Source of the DNA: Shewanella putrefaciens | GTDB lineage: Bacteria > Pseudomonadota > Gammaproteobacteria > Enterobacterales > Shewanellaceae | Assembly: GCF_016406325.1 (NCBI RefSeq) | Contig: NZ_CP066370.1 | Location: forward strand, 3,782,001-3,846,000 | Reading direction: 5' to 3' | DNA: 64,000 nt | In this document: positions 55,475 through 64,000 of the stretch, piece after piece | How positions within the stretch are numbered: the stretch's first letter is position 1 | How the letters are laid out: the number at the start of each line of letters is the position of its first letter | Position numbers and translations under genes: made by a program | The notes under the pieces: generated by a model | What the model was told of the DNA's origin: nothing | The model's database searches: none | The model's input: only the letters and a program-made list of their open reading frames with translations

Positions 55475-57184
55475 ATGCCAACTACAGGCCTTCATCTAGG
55501 TTTATCTACCCTATTTATCCGTAAAGGTCTGCTAAATGAAGAGCAGATGGCAGGGGCTATTGCAAAATCCCGCCAAAATAAACAAGGATTAGTGGCCACT
55601 TTAGTACAAGGTAAGTTAGTCTCATCCCGCACTATTGCCGAGCTTTGCTATGAAGAATATGGCACACCGCTACTGGATTTAGCGGAATTTGATATACGAG
55701 CCATTCCCGAAGATTTTTTAAATAAAAAACTGATTGAAAAACACCGCTGTTTACCGCTATTTAAGCGCGGAAATCGCCTCTATATCGCCACCTCCGATCC
55801 CACCAATATTGCCGCCCTTGAAGATTTTCAATTTAGCGCAGGCCTGCATGCCGAAGCGATTTTGGTTGAAGAAGATAAACTCGCTAAAGCCCTTGAAAAA
55901 ATCCTTGAAGAAGATATTACCAGCCTCGATTTAGGCGGCATGGATGAAGCGGCGCTGGCGGGGATAGAAATTACCGATACCGATAGACGCAATGAAGAAC
56001 CAACAGGTGACAGCAGTGACGATGCGCCCATTGTTATTTATATCAATAAAATTTTAACCGATGCGATTCGTAAGGGTGCCTCCGACTTACACTTTGAACC
56101 CTACGAAAAACGCTATCGCATTCGTTTTCGGATTGACGGTATTTTGCATGAGGTATCAGAGCCGCCTATTAGCCTTGCGGGCCGTTTATCCGCCCGTTTA
56201 AAGGTGATGTCAAAACTGGATATTGCCGAGCGGCGCGTACCACAGGATGGCCGAATTAAAATGAAGCTCTCCCGCACTAAGTCTATCGATTTTCGGGTTA
56301 GCACCTTGCCTACCCTGTGGGGCGAAAAAATTGTCATGCGGATCTTGGACTCCTCCTCCGCACAACTAGGTATCGAAAAACTCGGCTACGAGCCCGATCA
56401 AGAAAAGTTATACCTTGAAATGCTCGCTAAACCCCAAGGGATGATTTTAGTCACAGGACCAACGGGCTCGGGTAAAACCGTTTCCCTCTACACGGGGTTA
56501 AATATCCTCAATACCGCCGAGCGCAATATTTCGACCGCTGAAGATCCGGTAGAAATTAACCTTGAGGGGGTCAACCAAGTTCATATTAACCTAAAAGCCG
56601 GGCTGACATTTGCCTCAGCGCTACGCTCTTTTTTGCGCCAAGACCCCGACGTGGTGATGGTGGGTGAGATACGCGATCTTGAAACCGCCGAAATTGCTAT
56701 TAAAGCCGCACAAACGGGACATTTAGTGTTATCGACCCTACACACTAACTCGGCCGCCGAAACCTTAACCCGTTTAATCAATATGGGCGTACCTGGATAC
56801 AATATCGCCAGCTCGGTTAACCTTATTATTGCCCAGCGCCTTGCCCGCAGACTTTGCCCAGAATGCAAACAAGCAGAGGTGATCCCCGAGCATGAACTCT
56901 TACGTTTAGGTTTTTCTCCTGCACAAATTACCCAAGGGTTTACTACCTTTAAACCAGTGGGGTGTGAACATTGCTCTGGTGGTTATAAGGGGCGAGTGGG
57001 GATTTATGAGGTGATGAAAATGTCCGATGAAATTGCCCGTACCATTATGGAAGGCGGCAACTCGTTGCAAATTGCTTCCCAAGCGAAAGCACAAGGTATG
57101 CGCGATTTACGTCAATCGGGTTTGTTAAAAGTATTACAGGGCGTCACCAGTATTGCCGAAGTTAATCGGGTGACGAGTTTTTAA
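55475..57184 (+). CDS. pilB: PilB: type IV pilus extension ATPase
   Basis: A 569-residue cytoplasmic hexameric motor that powers pilus assembly. The N-terminal MshEN-type domain (about 10-150) is followed by the GspE/PilB core with Walker A GPTGSGKT, the Asp box, Walker [15 protein letters not shown], and the tetracysteine zinc motif CPEC...CEHC near residue 470-495. Length is typical. The ribosome-binding sequence is weak, possibly reflecting lower need than for pilin. Confidence 0.97.
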   Translation: MPTTGLHLGLSTLFIRKGLLNEEQMAGAIAKSRQNKQGLVATLVQGKLVSSRTIAELCYEEYGTPLLDLAEFDIRAIPEDFLNKKLIEKHRCLPLFKRGNRLYIATSDPTNIAALEDFQFSAGLHAEAILVEEDKLAKALEKILEEDITSLDLGGMDEAALAGIEITDTDRRNEEPTGDSSDDAPIVIYINKILTDAIRKGASDLHFEPYEKRYRIRFRIDGILHEVSEPPISLAGRLSARLKVMSKLDIAERRVPQDGRIKMKLSRTKSIDFRVSTLPTLWGEKIVMRILDSSSAQLGIEKLGYEPDQEKLYLEMLAKPQGMILVTGPTGSGKTVSLYTGLNILNTAERNISTAEDPVEINLEGVNQVHINLKAGLTFASALRSFLRQDPDVVMVGEIRDLETAEIAIKAAQTGHLVLSTLHTNSAAETLTRLINMGVPGYNIASSVNLIIAQRLARRLCPECKQAEVIPEHELLRLGFSPAQITQGFTTFKPVGCEHCSGGYKGRVGIYEVMKMSDEIARTIMEGGNSLQIASQAKAQGMRDLRQSGLLKVLQGVTSIAEVNRVTSF

Positions 57185-57565
57185 CAGCGCGGCCTCTAAA
57201 AACAGGACGGGCTTCGCCCTACAAGCGCTCGGGTTCTAAGCTGTCATCCTCGCAAATGCGGGGATCCAGCTTTTAGTTTTTAAGGTTTTTCAAAACTAAG
57301 CAGGTTAAAGACATTACTATGGATTCCCGCCTTCGCGGGAATGACGGCAGTCGAAAGCGGTTTTTTATATAAACTAGGGTTTATTTCGCCATTTATACTC
57401 ATTAGAACCTAAACTTAGAGCCTAAACTTAGAACCTAGGTTCTAGCAGCGAAGCGTCCTAGATTCTAGCAGGAGCGCAGCGACGCCCTAGCATCCTAACA
57501 GGGCGAAGTCCGCCCTAACAGCGCAGCGTTCTTATTAGCTTTATTCAACCTAACAGGGATTATTT
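57185..57565. repeat. Repeat-filled gap between pilB and pilC
   Basis: A 381-base gap between two normally adjacent pilus genes. It carries GGGCTTCGCCC (57208-57218), REPIN element B (57243-57345), a doubled CTTAGAGCCTAAA tract, then CTAG modules (TTCTAGCAGCGAAGCGTCC, AGCGACGCCCTAGC, GGGCGAAGTCCGCCC). No gene is present. Confidence 0.7.
57243..57345. repeat. REPIN-like element B
   Basis: 103 bases: left arm GTCATCCTCGCAAATGCGGG with GATCCAGC, right arm GGATTCCCGCCTTCGCGGGA with ATGAC. The inner part TTTTTCAAAACTAAGCAGG is shared with A (reverse) and C. Confidence 0.87.
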
Positions 57566-58831
57566 ATGGCTACGGCAACGACAGTAAAAAAGCCTCGCCC
57601 AAAGAAGATTGAGCCCAAAAGCCAACCAAAGATTTTTACCTTTGAATGGAAAGGCACTAACCGCGATGGCAAAAAAACGGGTGGTGAGTTAAAGGGTGCA
57701 ACGGTTGCAGAGGTAAAAAGCCAGCTCAAATCCCAAGGAGTAAATCCTAAAGTCGTACGAAAAAAAGCATCTCCTTTCTTTGCCCGTAATCCTGATATCA
57801 AGCCCATGGATATCGCGATGGCAACTCGCCAGATAGCGACTATGCTGGCCGCCGGCGTTCCGCTTGTGACCACAATAGAAATATTGGGGCGTGGCCATGA
57901 AAAACTCAAAATGCGCGATCTGTTAGGGACAATTCTGTCAGAGATTCAATCGGGTATTCCGTTATCAGATGCCCTGCGCCCCCATAGGCGTTATTTTGAT
58001 GATCTCTATGTAGACTTAGTGGCAGCAGGTGAACACTCAGGTTCGCTCGATGCGGTATTTGATCGTATTGCAACCTATAGAGAAAAAGCCGAGCAGCTAA
58101 AATCTAAAATCAAAAAAGCCATGTTTTATCCCGCCGCCGTTGTGGTCGTCGCTATTTTAGTGACCACATTGTTATTACTCTTTGTCGTACCTCAGTTCGA
58201 AGATATTTTTAAAGGATTTGGCGCTGAACTCCCCGCCTTTACACAGATGATCATTGGTATCTCGCGCTGGTTGCAAAGCTCTTGGTATCTCTTTTTCATA
58301 GCGATTACAGTGGGGATTTGGTTATTTGTCCGTGCCCATCGCAATTCACAAATGGTTCGTGACCGTGTTGATGAATTTGTACTTAAGATCCCTGTTATCG
58401 GCGAAATTCTGCATAAGGCAGCCATGGCGCGCTTTTCTCGTACCTTAGCCACCACCTTTGCGGCAGGTGTGCCGTTGATTGATGGGATGGAATCCGCAGC
58501 GGGAGCATCGGGTAATGCCGTATATCGCAAAGCACTGTTAAAAGTACGCCAAGAGGTGATGGCTGGTATGCAAATGAACGTCGCGATGCGTACTACGGGT
58601 TTGTTCCCCGATATGCTGATCCAAATGGTGATGATTGGTGAAGAGTCTGGATCGCTAGATAATATGCTAAATAAGGTGGCTAATATTTATGAAATGCAAG
58701 TCGATGACGCTGTGGATGGTTTATCGAGTCTAATTGAACCCATTATGATGGTGGTGATTGGCACCCTTGTGGGTGGTTTAATTGTGGGAATGTATCTCCC
58801 TATCTTCCAAATGGGAAATGTCGTAGGCTAA
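57566..58831 (+). CDS. pilC: PilC: type IV pilus inner-membrane platform protein
   Basis: A 421-residue platform protein with two homologous GspF domains (each about 120 residues, RQIATMLAAGVPLVTTIEI and SRTLATTFAAGVPLIDGMESA) and three membrane segments, near 190-225, 238-258 and 390-415. A basic N-terminal tail (KKPRPKKIEPK) precedes the first domain. It connects PilB to the assembling pilus. AGGGA lies upstream of the ATG. Confidence 0.97.
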   Translation: MATATTVKKPRPKKIEPKSQPKIFTFEWKGTNRDGKKTGGELKGATVAEVKSQLKSQGVNPKVVRKKASPFFARNPDIKPMDIAMATRQIATMLAAGVPLVTTIEILGRGHEKLKMRDLLGTILSEIQSGIPLSDALRPHRRYFDDLYVDLVAAGEHSGSLDAVFDRIATYREKAEQLKSKIKKAMFYPAAVVVVAILVTTLLLLFVVPQFEDIFKGFGAELPAFTQMIIGISRWLQSSWYLFFIAITVGIWLFVRAHRNSQMVRDRVDEFVLKIPVIGEILHKAAMARFSRTLATTFAAGVPLIDGMESAAGASGNAVYRKALLKVRQEVMAGMQMNVAMRTTGLFPDMLIQMVMIGEESGSLDNMLNKVANIYEMQVDDAVDGLSSLIEPIMMVVIGTLVGGLIVGMYLPIFQMGNVVG

Positions 58832-58996
58832 GGCTTTGCGATTTTAGAATGCCACTGCGTGTACGCGGCTCACCGTTGACGGAACGGGCTTCGCTCTTAC
58901 AGTAAGCGCAGCGTTCCGTTATCCGTGAACTCAGTGTTCCGTAAGCATAGTGTTTTACTTTTTTCGTATTTTTTGTAACTTCTCATAAGTAAGAGT
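58832..58996. repeat. Repeat-like gap between pilC and pilD
   Basis: Contains GAACGGGCTTCGCTCTT and degenerate units CGCAGCGTTCCGTTA, CTCAGTGTTCCGTAAG and GCATAGTGTTTTA, i.e. a decayed tandem. No gene is present. Confidence 0.5.
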
Positions 58997-59923
58997 ATGA
59001 CTGAATTTATCACTTTATTAGGCCAATCTTTTGAACAGAGTCCTTGGCTCTTCGTCACCTTAAGCTTTATTTTTGCCGCGACTATTGGCAGTTTTCTGAA
59101 TGTGGTCATCCACCGACTCCCTATCATGATGAAGCGTGAATGGCAGCAGGAATGTAATCAATATTTACAGGAATACCATGCGGATATCGTTAACCAAGTC
59201 GGTATCGATAGGCTTAATAAACCCATAGATAGCTATCCCGAAAAGTACAATATTGTGGTGCCAGGCTCAGCTTGCCCTCAGTGTAAAACCGCCATCAAAC
59301 CTTGGCATAATTTGCCAGTTCTCGGTTGGTTAATCCTTAGGGGGAAATGCGCCGCCTGTCATGCACCTATCTCGACCCGTTATCCGATTATTGAATTAAT
59401 CACAGGTTTACTGATCGCAGCTCTAGCTTGGCATTTTGGCCCCAGTTGGCAATTTGTTTTTGCCTCTTTACTCACCTTTGTATTGATTGCGCTGACTGGT
59501 ATAGATCTGGATGAAATGTTATTACCGGATCAGTTAACACTGCCCCTACTGTGGCTTGGGCTATTACTCAATTTACACCATACCTTTGCTAGCCCAACGG
59601 ATGCCATTATCGGTGCAGCCGCAGGCTATTTAAGCCTATGGTCAATTTTCTGGGTGTTTAAGTTACTCACAGGTAAAGAAGGTATGGGCTATGGCGACTT
59701 TAAACTGTTGGCCGTTTTTGGTGCTTGGCTTGGCTGGCAAATGTTGCCACTGGTGATTTTACTCTCCTCATTAGTGGGTGCTGTTGTGGGCATTGGCATG
59801 ATTATCAGCAAACGTAATCAGATGGATAACCCTATTCCCTTTGGCCCTTATATTGCCGCCGCAGGCTGGATTGCACTGGTTTGGGGAAACACTATCATCG
59901 ACTGGTATTTAGGGACACTATAA
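58997..59923 (+). CDS. pilD: PilD: prepilin peptidase / N-methyltransferase
   Basis: A 308-residue inner-membrane bifunctional enzyme that cleaves and methylates prepilins, probably also type II secretion pseudopilins. Catalytic aspartates are in GIDLDEMLLPDQ and GMGYGDFKLLAVFGAW. The zinc-binding cytoplasmic loop has CPQC...CAAC. Seven or eight membrane helices are predicted. Confidence 0.97.
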   Translation: MTEFITLLGQSFEQSPWLFVTLSFIFAATIGSFLNVVIHRLPIMMKREWQQECNQYLQEYHADIVNQVGIDRLNKPIDSYPEKYNIVVPGSACPQCKTAIKPWHNLPVLGWLILRGKCAACHAPISTRYPIIELITGLLIAALAWHFGPSWQFVFASLLTFVLIALTGIDLDEMLLPDQLTLPLLWLGLLLNLHHTFASPTDAIIGAAAGYLSLWSIFWVFKLLTGKEGMGYGDFKLLAVFGAWLGWQMLPLVILLSSLVGAVVGIGMIISKRNQMDNPIPFGPYIAAAGWIALVWGNTIIDWYLGTL

Positions 59924-60265
59924 CTGCTAGAAAAGCCGGACAGGCCACACCCTACGAGAAAATAGAGCGGGCTTCGCCCTGCTAGAACACTGCAAACAGC
60001 ACAGCTGCTAGAATCTAGACCCTAGATTCTATACGTCCTTAGTTCTTAAGCTGTCATCCTCGCGGATGCGGGGATCCAGTTTTGAGTATTTGAGGTCTTT
60101 TAAAACTAAGTAAGCTAAAGATGTTACCGTGGATTCCCGCCTTCGCGGGAATGACAACCATGGGGGTGCAGCGGCTAGACTCTAGCAGGACGAAGTCCGC
60201 CCTAGCAGCACAGCGTCCTAGCTTCTAGCAGCACAGCGTCCTTCTTAGCTTATCAAGAGAATTTT
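59924..60265. repeat. Repeat-filled gap between pilD and coaE
   Basis: A 342-base gap: GGGCTTCGCCCTGCTAGAAC and a CTGCAAACAGCACAGC hairpin (59969-60005), CTAGAATCTAGACCCTAG, REPIN element C, then CTAG modules GGACGAAGTCCGCCC and AGCACAGCGTCCTAGC. No gene is present. Confidence 0.7.
60053..60155. repeat. REPIN-like element C
   Basis: 103 bases: GTCATCCTCGCGGATGCGGG with GATCCAG at left and GGATTCCCGCCTTCGCGGGA with ATGAC at right. The inner TTTTAAAACTAAGTAAGC is homologous to B. Confidence 0.87.
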
Positions 60266-60883
60266 ATGTCTAAATTTGTTGTTGGTCTTACAGGTGGGAT
60301 TGGCAGTGGTAAAACAACTGTCGCCAATTTATTTGCCGCAGAAGGCATTACATTAGTGGATGCCGATATTGTTGCCAGAGAGGTTGTCGCTAAAGATTCA
60401 AAGGGGCTTAAGGCAATCGTTGAACATTTTGGTACTGAAATGCTAACCCCTGAAGGCGAACTCGACCGCGCAAAACTGCGCGAACGTATTTTTAACCAAA
60501 GTGCAGAGCGGGAATGGCTAAACCAATTATTACACCCGATGATCCGCCAAGAAATGCTCGAACAAGTAAAAAATGCCACTTCGCCCTATGTAATTATGGT
60601 TGTGCCCTTGCTATTTGAGAACGGGTTAGATAGGTTAGTCAATCGGACTTTAGTGGTGGATATTTCACCAGAATTGCAAATCAGCCGCACCGCAATACGG
60701 GATCAAGTTGATGCAACTCAAGTGAATAACATCATTAATAGCCAATGTAGTCGGAGTGAAAAACTCGCCAGAGCCGACGACATTATTGATAATCAGGGAG
60801 AGATATCAGCCTTAAAACGAGAGGTGCTAGCATTGCACCAACGCTATTTACAATTATCCGGTATTGATAACGCCCATGACTGA
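60266..60883 (+). CDS. coaE: CoaE: dephospho-CoA kinase
   Basis: A 205-residue P-loop kinase performing the last step of CoA synthesis. P-loop GLTGGIGSGKTTVANLF at the N-terminus, VDADIVARE, and the lid arginine in IRDQVDATQ. AAGAGAA precedes the ATG. It overlaps zapD by eight bases, so the two are translationally coupled, a conserved pairing. Confidence 0.97.
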   Translation: MSKFVVGLTGGIGSGKTTVANLFAAEGITLVDADIVAREVVAKDSKGLKAIVEHFGTEMLTPEGELDRAKLRERIFNQSAEREWLNQLLHPMIRQEMLEQVKNATSPYVIMVVPLLFENGLDRLVNRTLVVDISPELQISRTAIRDQVDATQVNNIINSQCSRSEKLARADDIIDNQGEISALKREVLALHQRYLQLSGIDNAHD

Positions 60884-61610
60884 CTTAGTTTACGAACAGC
60901 CATTAAACGAGAAAATTCGCAGCTATTTACGGCTCGAATATCTCGATAAACAGCTGCGAACTAATCTCAATCATGACCACCAACATAGATGCTTCTATCC
61001 GCTGTTTTCGCTATGTGAATTATCCGAACGCTGTGATTACCGCAATGAAGTCTTAAAGGATATTGAGCGTCATCTGTTACAACTCAATAAATGGCAAGAA
61101 CTCGAACAAGCAGACCACCAGCAGATCAACTTTTATATCAATGCCCTTACCCAAGCCCGTGAGTTACTTCAAAAACCAGAGCGGTTCGGCAGTCAACTCA
61201 AGCAAGATCGATTTTTATCCGCTCTACGACAACGATTTGGTATGCCTGGTGCGTGTTGTAGTTTTGACCTACCCCAGCTACATTTTTGGTTAGCCAAACC
61301 TTGGGAAGAAAGACAACAGGATTACCTTGCTTGGATAGCACATTTTGACCCACTGCTCACCCCCATTACCCAACTACTTCAACTCACCCGCAGCACGTCC
61401 ATTTTTAATAATGCCATTGCCCATGCCGGTTTTTATCAAGGCGATAGCAACCAAGCTTTATCCTTAGTTCGTGTTAAACTTGATGCTTCACAGGGGTGTT
61501 ACCCCACTATTAGCGGACATAAAAATCGCTACGCCATTCACTTTGTCCAGTTTGATCAACAACGTCACTCCGATAAACCCATCGATTTCTTACTAGCGAC
61601 CTGTGTCTGA
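60876..61610 (+). CDS. zapD: ZapD: FtsZ-ring associated protein
   Basis: A 244-residue cytosolic protein (YacF/ZapD) that bundles FtsZ protofilaments at the division site. It starts TDLVYEQPLNEKIRSYLRLE, typical of the family, with an N-terminal helical domain and a C-terminal beta domain (DFLLATCV end). The frame opens at TTG 60864, but ATG 60876 matches the family start and overlaps the end of coaE. Confidence 0.94.
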   Translation: MTDLVYEQPLNEKIRSYLRLEYLDKQLRTNLNHDHQHRCFYPLFSLCELSERCDYRNEVLKDIERHLLQLNKWQELEQADHQQINFYINALTQARELLQKPERFGSQLKQDRFLSALRQRFGMPGACCSFDLPQLHFWLAKPWEERQQDYLAWIAHFDPLLTPITQLLQLTRSTSIFNNAIAHAGFYQGDSNQALSLVRVKLDASQGCYPTISGHKNRYAIHFVQFDQQRHSDKPIDFLLATCV

Positions 61611-61767
61611 AGCCTTTAAACTATCAGCACTGTGAGATGTTAGACCAATCGTATTAAATAGCCGCATTCGTTATCGCCTCACGTTGAGTTTCCATAACGT
61701 GATAGGTCGTTTTTTATAGGCTACCCATACCACATACATCAGGCTTATACATACAGAGACGCACATT

Positions 61768-61977
61768 ATGCCATTAACCGTTAAATGCCCCATTTGTAAA
61801 ACCCCCGTTGAATGGGCGCCACAATCTGAATTCAAGCCCTTTTGCAGCGAGCGTTGTAAGCTGATCGATCTTGGCGACTGGGCATCTGAAAAACATGCCA
61901 TTCCTGTAAAATCAGAGTTCGATCTTGATGCCTTAGACGAGTTCGACTTAGATGAAGACGCGTTCTTTAAGGAATAA
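61768..61977 (+). CDS. yacG: YacG: DNA gyrase inhibitor
   Basis: A 69-residue zinc protein with CPIC...[17 protein letters not shown], the complete YacG signature, and an acidic tail ([14 protein letters not shown]). It inhibits GyrB in E. coli. About 160 bases after zapD, in the usual order. Confidence 0.95.
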   Translation: MPLTVKCPICKTPVEWAPQSEFKPFCSERCKLIDLGDWASEKHAIPVKSEFDLDALDEFDLDEDAFFKE

Positions 61978-62028
61978 ACACAACAGGATGCCACAGGCAA
62001 TCACACACACTCATTAGTAGAAAATATT

Positions 62029-62433
62029 ATGACAAAGCGTATTCATGTTGCCGTAGGTATTATTGTTAACAAAGCACAGCAAGTTTTACTCGCAAAACGG
62101 CCAGATCATTTACACCAAGGAGGTAAGTGGGAGTTCCCTGGAGGAAAAGTTGAGACGGGTGAAAGCGTTACCCAAGCGTTAATGCGTGAACTAAAAGAAG
62201 AAGTCGCTATAGAGGTCATCTCCAGCGAGCCTTTTATGGCGCTTAGCTACGATTACCCGGACAAACAAGTCCTGCTCGATATCCATACTGTTATCCATTT
62301 TACGGGGGAAGCCCAAGGCCTAGAGGGCCAGCAAATTGCTTGGGTAGAAAAACACGATTTGATCAATTATGACTTCCCCGATGCGAATAAGCCTATATTG
62401 GAAAAATTGTTAGAAAATGCCTTGCCCTGCTAG
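62029..62433 (+). CDS. mutT: MutT: 8-oxo-dGTP pyrophosphatase
   Basis: A 134-residue Nudix hydrolase cleaning oxidised dGTP from the nucleotide pool. Starts RIHVAVGIIVN; the Nudix box runs from Gly39 to Ile61 (GKVETGE, RELKEE) with Ala60 where the consensus has Gly. KWEFPGGK precedes it. The C-terminal IAWVEKHDLINYDFPDANK is typical of MutT. 51 bases after yacG, same operon. Confidence 0.92.
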   Translation: MTKRIHVAVGIIVNKAQQVLLAKRPDHLHQGGKWEFPGGKVETGESVTQALMRELKEEVAIEVISSEPFMALSYDYPDKQVLLDIHTVIHFTGEAQGLEGQQIAWVEKHDLINYDFPDANKPILEKLLENALPC

Positions 62434-62457
62434 GACAAAGCTAAGAGTACAGCACCT

Positions 62458-62484
62458 AGATTCTCCTCACTGAGTGGAGAATCT
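62458..62484 (+). terminator. Hairpin after mutT
   Basis: AGATTCTCC (62458-62466) and GGAGAATCT (62476-62484) with a self-complementary CACTGAGTG loop; no T-run. It may be part of the CTAG repeats rather than a true terminator. Confidence 0.45.
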
Positions 62485-62515
62485 AGCAAGCAGTGTATGC
62501 CACTTCTCCACTAAG

Positions 62516-62600
62516 CCATCATCCTCACCTAAACTGTCAACCTCGCACTTAAACTATCATCCTCATACTTAAAAACTGTCAACCTCGCACTAAAAAAACT
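62516..62600. repeat. Degenerate tandem of REP-arm fragments
   Basis: Successive units CCATCATCCTCACCTAAA, CTGTCAACCTCGCACTTAAA, CTATCATCCTCATACTTAAA and CTGTCAACCTCGCACTAAAA, running into the true REP arm CTGTCATCCCCGCGC. The period is 18-23 bases. Confidence 0.6.
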
Positions 62601-62694
62601 GTCATCCCCGCGCAGGCGGGGATCCAGCTTTTAGTTCTCTAGTATTTTAAAACGAAAAGAAATGACTATGGATTCCCGCCTTCGCGGGAATGAC
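62601..62694. repeat. REPIN-like element D
   Basis: 94 bases: GTCATCCCCGCGCAGGCGGG with GATCCAGC, and GGATTCCCGCCTTCGCGGGA with ATGAC. The inner part is shorter than in A-C but begins TTTTAGTT and ends GACTATGGATT like B. Confidence 0.85.
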
Positions 62695-62720
62695 AAGCAT
62701 GAACACCTAGCAGAAGCGTA

Positions 62721-62820
62721 CGACTGCCGAGTCTATTTTGTTCCATACACAATATGACCTTTTCATAGGCTATGCTGATCAGATGCAGGGGTGAATAGCG
62801 CAGGAGCAGTTATCAAGCGA
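62721..62820. repeat. Second-family repeat, copy 2
   Basis: CGACTGCCGAG, TCTATTTTGTTCCATACACA, CAGATGCAGGGGTGAATAGC and GCAGGAGCAGTTATCAAGCG align in order with 51123-51221. Confidence 0.6.
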
Positions 62821-62981
62821 TGTTCTCACAGCGAAGCTGTCCTAGCAGCCTAGTGATCTTCTTTACATTAGCGATACGTGATCTGGCTTGCAGCAAATTA
62901 ACAATTGCCTTTTAGAAAATCGAGATTGATGCTTGAATGCTGAGTCACCATTTCTTTTTTCTTCGATTTCGAGGGCATATC

Positions 62982-63518
62982 ATGCACAATAATGTTAAAG
63001 CATTACTCGCCACTACAGCCTTATTTTTTAGCTGTCAGGTATTAGCCAATAGTGGCTGTGGATTTGAAGAACAACAACAGGGCTTAATTGCAACCTGCAG
63101 TGAGGAGAAACAAGAAGTGATTTTAACTGGTATTGTTGAAGCGCAACATTTAGTGAATGATCTCAATGAGTTTACTGAGGGCTATAAAAGCTATCAAGTT
63201 GATACAGCGGCAATCGCCCCACTCAAAAACATCAAAGAACCGACAGAAATCATCGTGATCATCGGTACTTGGTGCCCAGATTGTCACCGTGAAACACCAC
63301 GTTTTATTCGCATAATGGAAGAAGTCGCGAACCCCAATATTAAAGTGACCTATATTGGCGTGGATCGCACTAAGAAAGATCCCGAAGGTTTAGCCGCTAA
63401 ATACGAATTTACTCGTATTCCAACATTTATTATTCAGCAACAAGGCAAGGAAATTGGCCGCATTATTGAGCGCCCAACAACTTCGCTTGAAAAAGATTTG
63501 GCAGAAATATTGAAATAG
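62982..63518 (+). CDS. Exported thioredoxin-fold protein
   Basis: A 178-residue protein with a signal peptide (about 1-22, FFSCQVLA-NSG) and a thioredoxin-like domain with redox motif WCPDC (97-101) and cis-Pro loop TRIPTFII. Two further cysteines lie in CGFEEQQQGLIATC near the mature N-terminus. It probably acts in periplasmic disulfide exchange or stress; partner unknown. The start at 62982 has GAGGG at good spacing; the frame extends 15 codons further. Confidence 0.85.
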   Translation: MHNNVKALLATTALFFSCQVLANSGCGFEEQQQGLIATCSEEKQEVILTGIVEAQHLVNDLNEFTEGYKSYQVDTAAIAPLKNIKEPTEIIVIIGTWCPDCHRETPRFIRIMEEVANPNIKVTYIGVDRTKKDPEGLAAKYEFTRIPTFIIQQQGKEIGRIIERPTTSLEKDLAEILK

Positions 63519-63785
63519 CACTTTGAGATAGCTCTTTGAAATAACTCTTTGAGATAGATTTTAGAACTAGATCCTAGAAAAAGTAGACTGGGTTTAGCCC
63601 CGCGAGGACACGGCAAAAAGTGCAGGTTCTAGGTTCTAGGTTCTAGGTTCTAGTAGGATAATAGCAACATCCTCGCACTTGAACAGTCATCCTCGCGAAC
63701 GACTGCATGGATGCAGAAGGTAGAATAACGCAGGAGCAGTTATCGATGCGAGGCTCTAGCAGCGAAGCGTTCTAGGCCCTGAGTA
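63519..63785. repeat. Repeat-filled gap between the thioredoxin-like gene and ppx/gppA
   Basis: Contains a doubled ACTTTGAGATAGCTCTTTGA tract, CTAG tandem (AGGTTCTAGGTTCTAGGTTC), second-family copy 3 and a TAGCAGCGAAGCGTTCTAG module. No gene is present. Confidence 0.65.
63686..63751. repeat. Second-family repeat, copy 3 (short)
   Basis: GTCATCCTCGCGAACGACTG, GATGCAGAAGGTAGAATAAC and GCAGGAGCAGTTATCGATGC. Like copy 1 it lies inside a REP arm but lacks the TTTTGTTCCATAC middle. Confidence 0.6.
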
Positions 63786-64000
63786 CTAAATTGCTTCTTC
63801 AAGGACCCGCTGCGCTAACATTATTAATACACCCTCACGTAATGCGCCACCCGATAGGCTTAGATGCTCAATACCCAATAGCTCAAATAGTGCTAATAGG
63901 ATCGCAACACCCGCGGCAAAGGTCGGAGCACGTTCGCTACTTAAACCATGGATCCCCAAAAGCTGCCTATCCTCTTGAACGAGAATTTCAGCCTTTAGCT
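63786..64000 (-). CDS. Ppx/GppA-family phosphatase, C-terminal end only
   Basis: The reading frame is open from the window edge to a TAG at 63786-63788, giving about 70 C-terminal residues. GLSSERAPTFAAGVAILL and LSLSGGALREGVL are the conserved C-terminal signature of exopolyphosphatase / guanosine pentaphosphatase (substrate-binding and SxGALREG loop). Most of the gene lies outside the window, so ppx and gppA cannot be told apart. Confidence 0.85.
   Translation of the reverse strand, partial: LKAEILVQEDRQLLGIHGLSSERAPTFAAGVAILLALFELLGIEHLSLSGGALREGVLIMLAQRVLEEAI

Larger units (their letters stand above)
62485..62981. repeat. Repeat-filled gap between mutT and the thioredoxin-like gene
   Basis: About 500 bases: a degenerate 20-23-base tandem (62516-62600), REPIN element D (62601-62694), second-family repeat (62721-62820), then CAGCGAAGCTGTCCTAGC units. 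No gene is present. Confidence 0.65.

Noticed and set aside
62516..62612. CRISPR-like array
   Set aside because: Units are directly adjacent without spacers, degenerate, and clearly derived from the REP arm; no cas genes.

Overview
The window is a chromosomal segment of a gammaproteobacterium, almost certainly a Shewanella. The indicators are the SO_0444-type Cu/Zn exporter with its ZntR-like regulator, a tetraheme cytochrome plus periplasmic flavoprotein of the Shewanella flavocytochrome c type, and the housekeeping order pdhR-aceE-aceF-lpdA / acnB / rsd / hemE / purHD / ampDE-nadC-pilABCD-coaE-zapD-yacG-mutT. The assignment rests on recognising proteins by eye; no database search was run.

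Layout. (1) Positions 1-9.0 kb hold an accessory catabolic and respiratory cluster. It contains the end of a fused TRAP transporter permease with its DUF1850 partner, a divergent FadR-type GntR regulator, an OprD-like porin, a tannase/feruloyl-esterase lipoprotein, a Tat-exported FAD reductase-like protein and a small tetraheme cytochrome c. (2) 9.0-18.8 kb is mixed: an orphan 71-residue ORF, a PAS-GGDEF protein, an FKBP isomerase, trxC, a DASS dicarboxylate transporter, an MFS transporter, a PepSY three-gene membrane operon that looks iron-regulated, and an SPFH protein. (3) 18.9-24.6 kb holds the Cu/Zn export locus with a textbook MerR-type promoter, then purH and purD. (4) 24.6-50.9 kb is core metabolism and signalling: SDR, GGDEF-EAL, hemE, a candidate sRNA, rsd, acnB, a HAD phosphatase, a DUF2845 protein, a PepO-type peptidase, a patatin-barrel protein, a 1487-residue propeller-PAS-GGDEF-EAL sensor, lpdA, aceF, aceE and pdhR with its operator. 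(5) 51.3-64 kb holds ampE, ampD, nadC, the type IV pilus genes pilABCD, coaE, zapD, yacG, mutT, a periplasmic thioredoxin-like protein and the 3' end of a Ppx/GppA phosphatase.

Two things stand out. The left cluster reads as a coherent pathway: a porin admits an aromatic ester, the tannase/feruloyl esterase hydrolyses it, and the acid released either enters through the TRAP transporter or is reduced in the periplasm by a split flavocytochrome. That flavoprotein lacks the residues that bind and protonate fumarate in the known fumarate reductases, so its substrate is probably different. A 17-base motif (15 identical) precedes both the porin and the flavoprotein gene and could be the operator of the GntR regulator. 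Second, from about 51.0 kb to 63.8 kb most of the longer intergenic gaps are filled with repeats: four roughly 100-bp REPIN-like inverted pairs, a second repeat family, and CTAG-rich modules. These are practically absent from the first 50 kb.

No rRNA or tRNA gene, CRISPR array, prophage or intact insertion sequence was seen.
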